DNA of 64,000 nt from Fusibacter sp. A1 (GTDB lineage Bacteria > Bacillota > Clostridia > Peptostreptococcales > Acidaminobacteraceae). Made by a program: the position numbers and the translations under genes. Shown in pieces: positions 41,761 through 50,481 of the stretch. The notes under the pieces are model-generated. The model had not been told where the DNA came from. It saw only the letters and a program-made list of their open reading frames with translations, and searched no databases. The stretch covers positions 248,001 to 312,000 of the forward strand of contig NZ_QQWI01000006.1 of assembly GCF_004125825.1 (NCBI RefSeq). The letters are read 5' to 3'. Numbering within the stretch: the first letter of the stretch is position 1; every line of letters begins with the position of its first letter.

Positions 41761-42453
41761 CTATTTGACCATCTTGTAACCCACACCCCAGACAGTGTGG
41801 ATGTATTCTGGATTTGAAGCATCGAACTCCAGCTTTTCTCTTATTTTTCGGATATGTACGGTGATTGTCGGAATATCATGGTCGGAATCGAGGCCCCAGA
41901 CTTTCTGAAAGATTTCTTCTTTTGCAAAAACCTTATTTGGCGCACTTGCAAGCAAGGTAAGCAGATCATACTCCTTTGGAGTAAGTTCTATTGTTTCCCC
42001 GTTCATAAAGACCTGCCTGTGATCGAGGTTGATCAGAAGTCCTCTAATTTCAATACGATCATGATCATCCTCTTTCGAAATTCTTTTAAGCGTCTCGTAT
42101 CTTTGGATATGCGCCTTGGTCCTTGCGACAAGCTCGGCAGGACTGAAGGGTTTTGTCACATAGTCGTCGATTCCAATCGAAAATCCTCGAATGGTATCCG
42201 ACTCCTTCGACTTTGCCGTGACCATGATGATCGGTGTATCCTTGCTTTCACGTATTTTTTTTGCGATGGTGATTCCATCGATTTCCGGAAGCATCACATC
42301 CAGAATATACAGATCGAACTTTTCCGCAAGCGCGATCGTCAGACCCACTTTTCCATTAGGAGCGAGTGTCACTTCAAAACCAGCCATTTCCAGATAGTCG
42401 CGTTCAACCTCTCCAATTGTCTGATCATCTTCAATGATTAATATTTTCTTCAC
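41761..42453 (-). CDS. OmpR/PhoB family response regulator
   Basis: Two-domain regulator of 230 residues: receiver domain with phospho-acceptor Asp52 (LYILDVMLP) and acidic pair Glu8-Asp9, and a C-terminal winged helix (IELTPKEYDLLTLLASAPNKV and TVHIRKIREKLE). It starts with GTG at 42453 inside the kinase gene (23-base overlap) with GAAGGAG upstream, so the pair is translationally coupled. Last gene of the RND-adaptor-kinase-regulator operon and the presumed regulator of it. Confidence 0.94.
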   Translation of the reverse strand: MKKILIIEDDQTIGEVERDYLEMAGFEVTLAPNGKVGLTIALAEKFDLYILDVMLPEIDGITIAKKIRESKDTPIIMVTAKSKESDTIRGFSIGIDDYVTKPFSPAELVARTKAHIQRYETLKRISKEDDHDRIEIRGLLINLDHRQVFMNGETIELTPKEYDLLTLLASAPNKVFAKEEIFQKVWGLDSDHDIPTITVHIRKIREKLEFDASNPEYIHTVWGVGYKMVK

Positions 42454-43981
42454 TCGTATCTCCTTCTATGGGTAACTCGATAGCTATCATGAAATACTTG
42501 CCATATTCACTCTCAGCCCAGATGCTTCCCTGATGCTTGAGTACGATCGATTGGGCGATGGCAAGCCCTAGTCCCGATCCGCCTTGGTTGGGATTTCTAG
42601 ATTTGTCACCCCGTTTAAAGGATTTGAAAAGACTGCCGATCTCAGGTTCATCGCTTCCGAATCCGTTATCCCTAAACATCATTCTGACCCTGTCGCCTAC
42701 CCTTTCAATCGAGACTGCGACATGGGTACGCTCCCTACCGGAGTACTTCACGCTATTTTTTATCACATTGACGACCACACGGTTGAAACGTTCCACATCC
42801 AGATTCACATAGATACGTTTCACCATCGGTCGCATGTACTCGATATCAAGCTGCTCCTTGCTGTAGTCGAAAGTGAGCTCCTCTAATATGTCCAGAAGAT
42901 AATAGTCCAGATCGACTTTTGAGAACGCATATTGGTCGATCCCGATTTCTAGGTCGGAATACAAGCTGAGTTCATTGATCATATTGTCGATGGAGTGAAC
43001 TTTCTTTAGGATGTTGTCGCCATATTTCGTTCTTTTCTCATCGGTATCAAGCAGGTTGTCCCTAATCGCTTCGGCATGCGCCCTAATCGAAGCAAGAGGG
43101 GTTTTCGTATCATGTGTGATCTGGGCGAGAAACTCTTTTCGCATCTCCTCGATCTTTATCTCATTTTCCTGATTCGCTTGAAGCGAACCTGCCATGTCGT
43201 TGATCGCCGAATTGATCAGCATGAAGATCGGCTCTTTCACCTCTTCACTCAATCTTGGTTTGAAATCATGGTCGCTATAGCTCCCGACAGTATCCAATAT
43301 CTCATTGATCGGCTTTGTCATCCTTTTGATAAAAATAAAAGACATCACCGCATGAAGTATCAGAAGCGTGAAAATGATACGAATGAGATTCTCCCTGATA
43401 AAGGTCATCAGGGCGGCAGGCAGATCTGTATATTTCAAAAAGAAGTAGATCGATCCCTCTTCACCGTCCTCATAATAAAAATCAAGTTGCTTGTACATCA
43501 CATAACCTGTTTTTTCAAGCAAAAGCTCATTGGTCAGGATATTCCTTTCCATAAAACCCGGTAGCGAATCCGCATTGATTCCTGCAAACTTCGTTTCGAT
43601 GTCTTCCTGTATTTCTGCACTAAGCGGTAAAAAAGGTGCAAATTGATCACCTTTTCGTTCGACAAAAAACATGTAGAAGGGGTTTTTCTGTCTCATATAG
43701 GAAGAAAGGAGCTCGTTGAGCTGATCATGCTCCTGATAAATAGGAGAATCGAGACTCCAGATGTTGATGTCCCTTGCTATTTGCTCCGTCGTCATATACC
43801 CTCGCATCTGCCAGATATCGATATCTCCTGTAAATATTTTAAAAATCCCATCGCCATAATGAGCAAAAGTCACAAAAAACAGAACTACGATCGGAATGAA
43901 TAGCGATAGTATCCATCCCAATAGTAGTTTGATTCCAAAATTGCTTTTAAGCGGTATCTTTCTTTCGTTTTTAACGCGCAT
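42431..43981 (-). CDS. Sensor histidine kinase of the efflux operon
   Basis: Membrane kinase of 516 residues. TM1 at about 18-40, an extracytoplasmic sensor region (about 41-195), TM2 (about 198-218), HAMP, then HisKA with phospho-His290 (ITHDTKTPLAS) and a HATPase domain (VVNVIKNSVKYS as N-box, FRDNGFGSDE as G1, GGSGLGLAI as G2). Phosphorylates the regulator at 41761. Located 20 bases after the RND adaptor gene. Confidence 0.94.
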   Translation of the reverse strand: MRVKNERKIPLKSNFGIKLLLGWILSLFIPIVVLFFVTFAHYGDGIFKIFTGDIDIWQMRGYMTTEQIARDINIWSLDSPIYQEHDQLNELLSSYMRQKNPFYMFFVERKGDQFAPFLPLSAEIQEDIETKFAGINADSLPGFMERNILTNELLLEKTGYVMYKQLDFYYEDGEEGSIYFFLKYTDLPAALMTFIRENLIRIIFTLLILHAVMSFIFIKRMTKPINEILDTVGSYSDHDFKPRLSEEVKEPIFMLINSAINDMAGSLQANQENEIKIEEMRKEFLAQITHDTKTPLASIRAHAEAIRDNLLDTDEKRTKYGDNILKKVHSIDNMINELSLYSDLEIGIDQYAFSKVDLDYYLLDILEELTFDYSKEQLDIEYMRPMVKRIYVNLDVERFNRVVVNVIKNSVKYSGRERTHVAVSIERVGDRVRMMFRDNGFGSDEPEIGSLFKSFKRGDKSRNPNQGGSGLGLAIAQSIVLKHQGSIWAESEYGKYFMIAIELPIEGDTSEENINH

Positions 43982-44001
43982 GCTATCCCCTTTGAAGGAC
44001 G

Positions 44002-45114
44002 CTAGTCGTTCACTATTACAGGCGCCCCGTCCATCACAAATTCTTTTCCAAATGTAATCAGTCGGTCATTTGTGTCAAGTTCTCCCCTTACCGCCATATC
44101 ATCCCCACGGAGTGATACGACCTCAACAAGTACTTTTTTTGCAAAATCATCCTTTAGCACATAAACAAAGCTTTCGCCGTTCGCTTGTAAAAGCGCCTGA
44201 CTTGGAATCCAGATTCCCTGTGGCTCGCTGCTTTTGATTATCCAGATGTCCGCAAACATTCCCGGCTTTATCAGCTTTGATGTGTTGTCTAAGGTGATCT
44301 CCACAGGGTATGTTCCATTGCTTGCCGAAAGTGAAACAGAAGATACTTGCCCTTTGATCAGTTCATCCAGCGTCGATACATAGACTTCAACCGACTGCCC
44401 CACATGAACTTGGTTGATATATTTTGATGCGACCTGTGTTTTGACTTCATAGTCTTCTGTCACATCGATGGTAAATCCATTTTGAGTCGTCGCAAACATC
44501 CCCTGCGCGACATTTTTATCGGTAATCACCCCAGAAACCGGTGCTGTCACCGTATAGTTGTCGCTGAGTGAATCATAGTTGTGTGAGACAGACTCATAAG
44601 ACTGATAAGCGCTATTGTAGGACAACTTTGCGTTATCCATCTGACTCTTCACATTGTCAAGCTCGGTCTTTGAGGCTGCTCCGCTTTCAAATAGGGACTT
44701 GTACTTCACAAAATTCTCACTGGCCGTGTCAAAGCTTAGTCGTGCTTGTGTAAGGGCGTTGGAGGCTTGAGTCACTTTTGTGCTTTTATCCACTTCAAAA
44801 TCGGTAGTTTCAATCGTAAAGAGTACTTGTCCTTTTTCGACGTATTCCCCTGTATTGAAGAAGACCTCCAGGACATCGCCACTGGTCATCGCATTGGCCT
44901 GATACTGCTGCTTCGATTTGATTTCGCCTATGGTGAAGATCGCATCGTAAACTTCATCGCTTACAACCTCTTGTGTCTTCACTGCAGTCGGCTGAAATTC
45001 ATAGGACTGATTCACAGACGAGTCATCCTTTTTTACCATACACCCTGTCATCATCGACAGAGAGAGTGCCAGTACGCCGATTAATTTTATGACCTTCAAT
45101 CTATTATAACCCAT
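44002..45114 (-). CDS. RND efflux periplasmic-adaptor-type lipoprotein (membrane fusion protein)
   Basis: HlyD/AcrA-like adaptor of 370 residues with a lipoprotein signal (lipobox MMTGC, Cys about 25). It has two lipoyl halves (VEVFFNTGEYVEKGQVLF, TVTAPVSGVITDKNVAQG), a coiled-coil hairpin (about 118-190), and a beta-barrel with ITLDNTSKLIKPGMF near 265. It couples the RND pump. Its ATG overlaps the pump gene end by 11 bases, with CAGGAGG inside that gene. Bacillota lack an outer membrane, so it presumably acts at the wall side. Confidence 0.93.
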   Translation of the reverse strand: MGYNRLKVIKLIGVLALSLSMMTGCMVKKDDSSVNQSYEFQPTAVKTQEVVSDEVYDAIFTIGEIKSKQQYQANAMTSGDVLEVFFNTGEYVEKGQVLFTIETTDFEVDKSTKVTQASNALTQARLSFDTASENFVKYKSLFESGAASKTELDNVKSQMDNAKLSYNSAYQSYESVSHNYDSLSDNYTVTAPVSGVITDKNVAQGMFATTQNGFTIDVTEDYEVKTQVASKYINQVHVGQSVEVYVSTLDELIKGQVSSVSLSASNGTYPVEITLDNTSKLIKPGMFADIWIIKSSEPQGIWIPSQALLQANGESFVYVLKDDFAKKVLVEVVSLRGDDMAVRGELDTNDRLITFGKEFVMDGAPVIVND

Positions 45115-48100
45115 TGACAGTTACCTCCTGATTCTTTTTTGATTGTTTTTTCGATTCTCTCCTGACAGTCCGGTCCTCCATCATATAATACAGAAGTGGA
45201 ATAATCAGCAGCGTCAGAACCGTGGATGCCAAGAGTCCGAAGACAATCGCATAACCGAGTTGTGAGAAATACGCATTGTAAAGGGCAAGTGGCAATACCC
45301 CACCCATCGTCGTAAGCGAAGTGGCGATTACCGGTAAGAATCTTACTCTTACAGCATCAAGCGTCGCCTCTTTCACAGATTTGCCTATGCTTCTTTGGTA
45401 ATTTGCAAAGTCGACAAGTACGATGGCGTCATTGACTGCAATGCCAACAAGTGCGACAATTCCCATCATCGCGAACACTCCAAGGTTGTTTCCTGTAACG
45501 ATCAGGCCGAAGATGATGCCTATGAGCGCGAAAGGTACGGACATCAAAATCACAAAAGGCTGCTGGAACGAATTGAACTGGATGACAAGCGCCATATAGA
45601 CTAGAAAAATAGCCACTAGAAAACTCATCAGCATCGTTTCTGTTTGTTCATCCGTACTCTGCATCTGACCACCGGATGTCTGAACCATGCCTTCCGGAAG
45701 CGGAACCGCTTTGATGACCTCTTCAAAAGTCTTTCCTACTACAGTAGCATTATAGCCATTCTTCACGTTAGCAGAAACCGTAACCACCTTATCCCCGTCT
45801 TCGTGGTCGATTCTTGCCATTCCCTCAGAAAACTCCAAGGTCGCGACCTCTTCAAATGGTATCAGCTGACCCATAGGTGTCTGAAAATGGACTTTTTCAA
45901 AATCAGAAACCGATTCGATCGGTCTCTCGTCGAAGTAAAGCGTGATATCGTAAGCATCACCTGCTTCTTTGTAGGCACCAACGTTAACACCGCTGATTCT
46001 TTGCCTTAAGTCATTCGCCATGCTTCCAGGATTCAAACCGTAATAGGAAGCCCTGTTCTTATCTATCTCTATTGTGATTTCTTTCACGCCGTCCTGTGAC
46101 GAGATTGTAGGATGATCGACGCCATCGATCTGTTCGAGCAGTTTTAAATACTCCGAACCGATCGCGTTGAGCTCATTGAGGTCGTCGCCTTTTATTCCAA
46201 CAGATATATCAGATCCTGCGCCCATGGGTCCTAAATCAGAGACGGGTTTGACATCGAACTCTGCTCCAGGAATGGTTTTGACCAGTTCCCTAAGTTCATC
46301 TACAAGCACGTAACCTGAAATCTTGCGGCTGTCCGATTCGACAAAGTTCACTGTAATTTTCGCTTCGTTTTTCTTATTTCCTCCCACAACGATATCAAAG
46401 GATTCAAGGTCTTCCATCAAGTAGAGTTTCTGCTCGATGAACCCCGTCACTTCGTAGGTATCCTCAAGCAGATAGCCTTCGGGAGCTGTGATATCGATAG
46501 TGGCAGAATTCGGCTCCTCTGTCGGAAGCAGTTCAAGCTCGAGTATTCCCATTGGGATGGTTGCGATCGATACAGCAAGCACCACTAGTGCGACTGCGAA
46601 TATCGACCATCTCTTTAGTTTGGATTCTAAGAACTGGGTAAGCCAAGCTAAATAGTTGTCGATATAGCCATGCTTCTTATCCACCGGCTTATGCTGGTTT
46701 CGGTTTCTAAGGACAATCTTAATGACCATGATTCCAGAAAACGCAATCGCAAGAGCGACAGCCCAGGGCGTGATTTTCCATTTGTCTAAAAAAGCGACAA
46801 AGGTCAGACCGAACACGAAGAGGATGGAGATCACATCTTTTAAAGGTGTGTGCCTGATGTCTGTCTTCTTATATTTCGAAAGCAGTCTGCTGCTCAAATT
46901 CGGTGTGATCGCAATCGATACGACAAAGGATGCCAGTATGGTGATGATCAGAGTTTTCGGCAGAATCGAAATGAATTGGGCCATCATTCCCTTTTGAAGA
47001 GCGAGAGGAACAAAGGCGCCGACCGTGGTGATGGTTGCTGCGAATACCGCCGGGGCGACCTGATTGGTTCCAACCTTTGACGCACTTACCCTATCAAGTC
47101 CCTCATCCCTCAACCTATCGATATTTTCCATTACTACAATCGCATTATCTACAAGCAGTCCTAGAGCGATGACAAAACCCACAAGGCTTGTCATATTTAT
47201 CGTGATACCGACAAGGTTCATTGTCACCAGACTGATAAAGAGTGAAAGTGGAATCACAAGGGCGACGATAATCGATTCGTTTAGTCCGATAAAGATAAAC
47301 AAAACTGCGATGACGACCAGTAAGCCGCCAAGTGCGCTGTTTAAGACCGTATCAAGGCTCTCAGCAACGTTTTCACTTTCATCGGAGGTGATGATCACAC
47401 TCAAGTTTTTGGGATAGGACAAACCTTTTTCATCTTTCAACAGTGTTTTTATCGTATCGGATATTCCTATGATGTCAGCGCCGGTCTCTCTATATAGAGC
47501 CATTTTGATGACAGGCGTCGCCTTTTCTTCCTCGCTGAACTCCGTCGTATAGGTGTACGCCATCGAATTCTGCTTTTTATATCCGTCGCTTACAGTAGCT
47601 ACGTCTTTTAAGAAGATGGTTCCGCTAGAACCGCTGACAATAACCAGGTTTTCAATTTCCTCGATTGTTTTAAACGCTTCATCCACCCTAAGCGAGTAGT
47701 TGACATGGTCAAGTCCCTTGTCACCAAGCGGTAACTGGATATTGGAACCTGCGAGCGCGCTTGAAATCGAGTTAGAGGTCAAGCCGTGTTCAAGCAAGGC
47801 GTTCTGATCGACAGAAACCTTGATTTCACGTTCCTTGCCGCCAGATATGTCAACATTCTTCACCCCGTCTATTGCTTCAAACTTTGCGGCGAGATCCTGG
47901 GCGTACTCATTGATTTCAACCAGATCGTACTCACCGGTCAAGGTCAGGTTCATGATAGGAATCTCTCCCGATTCCATCTGAATGACCATGGGGTCCATGA
48001 CCCCGTCAGGAAACCTCAGTGCATTCACCGCGGTCTGCACATCCAGCTCCGCCTGTTTCATTTCGGTGTCCTCGTCGAATTCAAGTACCACCTGGGCATA

Positions 48101-48403
48101 ACCCGCAACCGTTGTTGAGGTGATTCCGTCGAGGTTTTCTATTCCATCGACCGCGTTCTCCACTTCCTCGGTTACAAGTGTTTCGACATCCTGTACTGAT
48201 GCGCCAGGGTAAGGAACCGTCACAAAGATATAATTGATTTCTATATCAGGAAACGATTCTTTAGGCATATCGTAGTAAGAGTAAAGTCCTGTTGCGACAA
48301 TCAAAACGATCAGCAGATAGATCACGCGGTACCTATCGATCAGCCAACTGGACACTTTACCCAAGAAATTCTGTTTTAACTTCAACTCAGGTATATCTTT
48401 CAT
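45104..48403 (-). CDS. RND family efflux transporter permease (AcrB/MmpL-type, HAE-like)
   Basis: Large inner-membrane pump of 1099 residues with 12 transmembrane segments and two large outside loops. MPKESFPDIEINYIFVTVPYPGAS and VEEVENAVDGIENL near the N-terminus, LVDNAIVVMENIDRL in TM4, and LVGIAVNDAIVLVDFAN in TM10 are the classic AcrB-type repeats. Driven by the proton gradient, exporting drugs, metals or lipids. It is 1099 long because of an extra segment near TM6-7 with an insertion of about 70 residues. First gene of the four-gene operon. Confidence 0.94.
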   Translation of the reverse strand: MKDIPELKLKQNFLGKVSSWLIDRYRVIYLLIVLIVATGLYSYYDMPKESFPDIEINYIFVTVPYPGASVQDVETLVTEEVENAVDGIENLDGITSTTVAGYAQVVLEFDEDTEMKQAELDVQTAVNALRFPDGVMDPMVIQMESGEIPIMNLTLTGEYDLVEINEYAQDLAAKFEAIDGVKNVDISGGKEREIKVSVDQNALLEHGLTSNSISSALAGSNIQLPLGDKGLDHVNYSLRVDEAFKTIEEIENLVIVSGSSGTIFLKDVATVSDGYKKQNSMAYTYTTEFSEEEKATPVIKMALYRETGADIIGISDTIKTLLKDEKGLSYPKNLSVIITSDESENVAESLDTVLNSALGGLLVVIAVLFIFIGLNESIIVALVIPLSLFISLVTMNLVGITINMTSLVGFVIALGLLVDNAIVVMENIDRLRDEGLDRVSASKVGTNQVAPAVFAATITTVGAFVPLALQKGMMAQFISILPKTLIITILASFVVSIAITPNLSSRLLSKYKKTDIRHTPLKDVISILFVFGLTFVAFLDKWKITPWAVALAIAFSGIMVIKIVLRNRNQHKPVDKKHGYIDNYLAWLTQFLESKLKRWSIFAVALVVLAVSIATIPMGILELELLPTEEPNSATIDITAPEGYLLEDTYEVTGFIEQKLYLMEDLESFDIVVGGNKKNEAKITVNFVESDSRKISGYVLVDELRELVKTIPGAEFDVKPVSDLGPMGAGSDISVGIKGDDLNELNAIGSEYLKLLEQIDGVDHPTISSQDGVKEITIEIDKNRASYYGLNPGSMANDLRQRISGVNVGAYKEAGDAYDITLYFDERPIESVSDFEKVHFQTPMGQLIPFEEVATLEFSEGMARIDHEDGDKVVTVSANVKNGYNATVVGKTFEEVIKAVPLPEGMVQTSGGQMQSTDEQTETMLMSFLVAIFLVYMALVIQFNSFQQPFVILMSVPFALIGIIFGLIVTGNNLGVFAMMGIVALVGIAVNDAIVLVDFANYQRSIGKSVKEATLDAVRVRFLPVIATSLTTMGGVLPLALYNAYFSQLGYAIVFGLLASTVLTLLIIPLLYYMMEDRTVRRESKKQSKKNQEVTVNGL

Positions 48404-48433
48404 ATTTTATCCTCCTAATGATCTTCTTCTATG

Positions 48434-48487
48434 AGTATAGGTGAAAGATGTTATTAGCCACCTAAGAAATTCTAAAGAATTTCTAAA
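48434..48487 (-). promoter_or_regulatory. Activator-dependent promoter region of the RND efflux operon
   Basis: Minus strand TATACT (48439-48434) has no matching -35: the hexamer at spacing 17 is GGTGGC. Directly upstream are two TTTAGAA repeats (48487-48481 and 48476-48470) with an 11-base period, and a perfect AGAAATTC/GAATTTCT dyad (48465-48484) that overlaps them. Eleven-base direct repeats next to the -35 are typical of OmpR/PhoB-family binding. Confidence 0.65.
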
Positions 48488-48497
48488 TTATCATCAA

Positions 48498-48525
48498 TAA
48501 AAAACCGAGCCTTTCCGGCTCGGTT
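48498..48525 (-). terminator. Terminator of the ars operon
   Basis: AACCGAGCC (complement of 48517-48525) and GGCTCGGTT with a 5-base loop, then a T run at 48504-48498. Confidence 0.93.
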
Positions 48526-48535
48526 CAGATTGCAT

Positions 48536-48940
48536 CTAGTCAATCAGTCCATTTTTCACTCGCTCGATCAGATCGAGGCATCTGGCCTTTACAAGGTCTC
48601 TGGTCTCCCTAAACCCCTCGATCGGTCCACCGGACGGGTCCTCAAGACCCCAGTCTTCGGCGAACTTGTTGGGCACAAAGGGGCAGACTACATTGCAGCC
48701 CATGGTGATCAGTAGGTCAAGCTCGCTTGGAATATCCGACAGTAGTTTCGGACGGTGACCGCTCATATCGATCCCCGCTTCTTCCATCACCTCTACGGCA
48801 AGTGGTTTTACTTCTTTGTAGTCCTCAGTGCCTGCTGAATAGACTTCGAAGATATCTGAACCTAAAGCCTTCATCCAGCCTTCGGCCATTTGGCTTCTGC
48901 ATGAGTTGTGCACACAGACAAATGCGATTTTATATTTCAT
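48536..48940 (-). CDS. arsC: Arsenate reductase, thioredoxin-coupled (low-MW phosphatase fold)
   Basis: Protein of 134 residues that reduces arsenate to arsenite. The CX5R loop is CVHNSCR (9-15), with Cys9 as nucleophile. Redox cysteines are Cys82 and Cys86 in TMGCNVVCP. Asp in EDPSGGP is the general acid. AAGGAG before the ATG. Third gene of arsR-acr3-arsC; its product feeds the Acr3 exporter. Confidence 0.94.
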   Translation of the reverse strand: MKYKIAFVCVHNSCRSQMAEGWMKALGSDIFEVYSAGTEDYKEVKPLAVEVMEEAGIDMSGHRPKLLSDIPSELDLLITMGCNVVCPFVPNKFAEDWGLEDPSGGPIEGFRETRDLVKARCLDLIERVKNGLID

Positions 48941-48958
48941 GATTTCTCTCCTTATCTA

Positions 48959-50020
48959 CTAGTTCTGCGCGGTTTCAGGTAAAAACCAATGCGTCGTATT
49001 GTTTGCAAATCTCACTAAAAGCAGCATCACCGGCACTTCGACAAGCACGCCGACAATCGTTGCTAGAGCAACGGGACTATCCGCACCGAACAGAGCGATG
49101 GCAACAGCGACAGCCAGTTCGAAAAAGTTTGAGGCTCCAATCATCCCAGCAGGCGCTGCGATATTGTGAGGAAGCTTGAGCGCCTTGCTCGCGCCATATG
49201 CGATAGTGAAGATCAAGACCGTCTGAATGATCAGAGGTACAGATATCAAGACGATATGCATAGGGTTGTTGAGAATCACTTGCCCCTGGAAGGAGAAGAT
49301 GATCACAAGTGTAAGCAGTAAGCCCGAAATGGTGACGCCGTTAAACTTAGGTAAGAATCCATTTTTAAAGTATTCCAGTCCGCGTTTTCTGATGACTCTG
49401 TTTCGAGTGTAGACGCCTGCTGTAAGTGGAATCACTACAAACAGCACTACAGATAGGATCAGTGTATCCCACGGAATCGCCACACCGCTTATTCCAAGCA
49501 GGAAAGCGACGATCGGAGTAAAGGCGACCAAGATGATCAGATCATTTGTAGCAACCTGCACGACCGTATAGGCAGGGTTTCCCTTGGTCAAGTGACTCCA
49601 GACAAATACCATCGCTGTACAAGGTGCGGCACCAAGAAGAACAGCGCCGGTCAGATAATCCCTTGCAAGATCTGCAGGAATGAACTGTTTGAAGATGACA
49701 TAGAAAAACAACGACGCGATACCATACATCGTGAAGGGCTTTATCAGCCAGTTGGTGATCCATGTCACGTATAATCCCTTAGGGTTCTTACCAATATGCT
49801 TGACGCTTTTAAAATCGACTTTCATCATCATCGGATAAATCATCAGCCAAATCAGAAGTGCGATCGGTATCGACACATTGGCATATTCAAACTTACTTAA
49901 AAATTCAGGAACTTGAGGTATGAATTTACCGATCATCACTCCAAGCACCATGCAAAGCGCAACCCATACGGTCAGGTAGTGCTCAAAAAAACTGATTCCT
50001 TCAAGTTTTTGCTTACTCAT
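48959..50020 (-). CDS. acr3: Arsenite efflux transporter Acr3
   Basis: Membrane protein of 353 residues with ten transmembrane helices of the BASS/ACR3 family. LGAAPCTAMVFVWSHLTKGNP (about 134-152) contains the conserved Cys of the arsenite path. AGMIGASNFFELAVAVAIALFG contains the Glu of the second half. Exports arsenite (and often antimonite). Lies 11 bases after arsR and 18 before arsC. Confidence 0.95.
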   Translation of the reverse strand: MSKQKLEGISFFEHYLTVWVALCMVLGVMIGKFIPQVPEFLSKFEYANVSIPIALLIWLMIYPMMMKVDFKSVKHIGKNPKGLYVTWITNWLIKPFTMYGIASLFFYVIFKQFIPADLARDYLTGAVLLGAAPCTAMVFVWSHLTKGNPAYTVVQVATNDLIILVAFTPIVAFLLGISGVAIPWDTLILSVVLFVVIPLTAGVYTRNRVIRKRGLEYFKNGFLPKFNGVTISGLLLTLVIIFSFQGQVILNNPMHIVLISVPLIIQTVLIFTIAYGASKALKLPHNIAAPAGMIGASNFFELAVAVAIALFGADSPVALATIVGVLVEVPVMLLLVRFANNTTHWFLPETAQN

Positions 50021-50031
50021 TTAAAGACTCC

Positions 50032-50340
50032 TTATTCTACACATTCACAGGCGCCATATTCGCCGTCACTTTTTATCGTCAATTGGTTCAATATGCGTTT
50101 CGCATTCTCACAGCCGTCAAACGAAAGTGAATAATAGACCCACTTCATATCTTTTCTTGATTCTACGATTCCACTCTCTATCAGAATCTTCATATGATGC
50201 GAAAGCGTGGACTGGCTGATGGTCAAAACATCCAAGAGGTTACACGCGCACATTTCACGTTCTTGAAGTTTTTCGATAATCCTTAGTCTGCTTTCATCAC
50301 AAAAAGCCTTGAACACAAGCGCGTTATATTTATAATCCAT
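50032..50340 (-). CDS. arsR: ArsR family arsenical-responsive repressor
   Basis: Winged-helix repressor of 102 residues. The EMCACNLLD segment (about 30-38) matches the metal-binding ELCVCDL region with two Cys, and TISQSTLSHHMKILIESGIV is the recognition helix region. C-terminal Cys residues (YGACECVE) may join the site. First gene of the ars operon. It binds the dyad in its own promoter until As(III) is sensed. AAAGGATAAGGG upstream of the ATG. Confidence 0.94.
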   Translation of the reverse strand: MDYKYNALVFKAFCDESRLRIIEKLQEREMCACNLLDVLTISQSTLSHHMKILIESGIVESRKDMKWVYYSLSFDGCENAKRILNQLTIKSDGEYGACECVE

Positions 50341-50357
50341 CCCTTATCCTTTCAGTC

Positions 50358-50407
50358 ATATCGACATCTATCGATATAACTATATTCCATATGCTATTGC
50401 CTGTCAA
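50358..50407 (-). promoter_or_regulatory. ars promoter and ArsR operator
   Basis: Minus strand TTGACA (50407-50402), 17-base spacer, TATAGT (50384-50379). The inverted repeat ATATCGA/TCGATAT (50358-50364 and 50371-50377, 6-base spacer) begins just after the -10. Classic ArsR repression layout. Confidence 0.92.
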
Positions 50408-50433
50408 TATGAGTAGTGTTAAATTCACGTAAA

Positions 50434-50469
50434 TAAAAAAACAGCTTCACATGAGTCTGTTCGGCTGTT
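50434..50469 (-). terminator. Terminator after the aldehyde dehydrogenase gene
   Basis: AACAGC (complement of 50464-50469) and GCTGTT arms around an 18-base loop, followed by a T run. Confidence 0.75.
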
Positions 50470-50481
50470 TTCCATTGGCTA

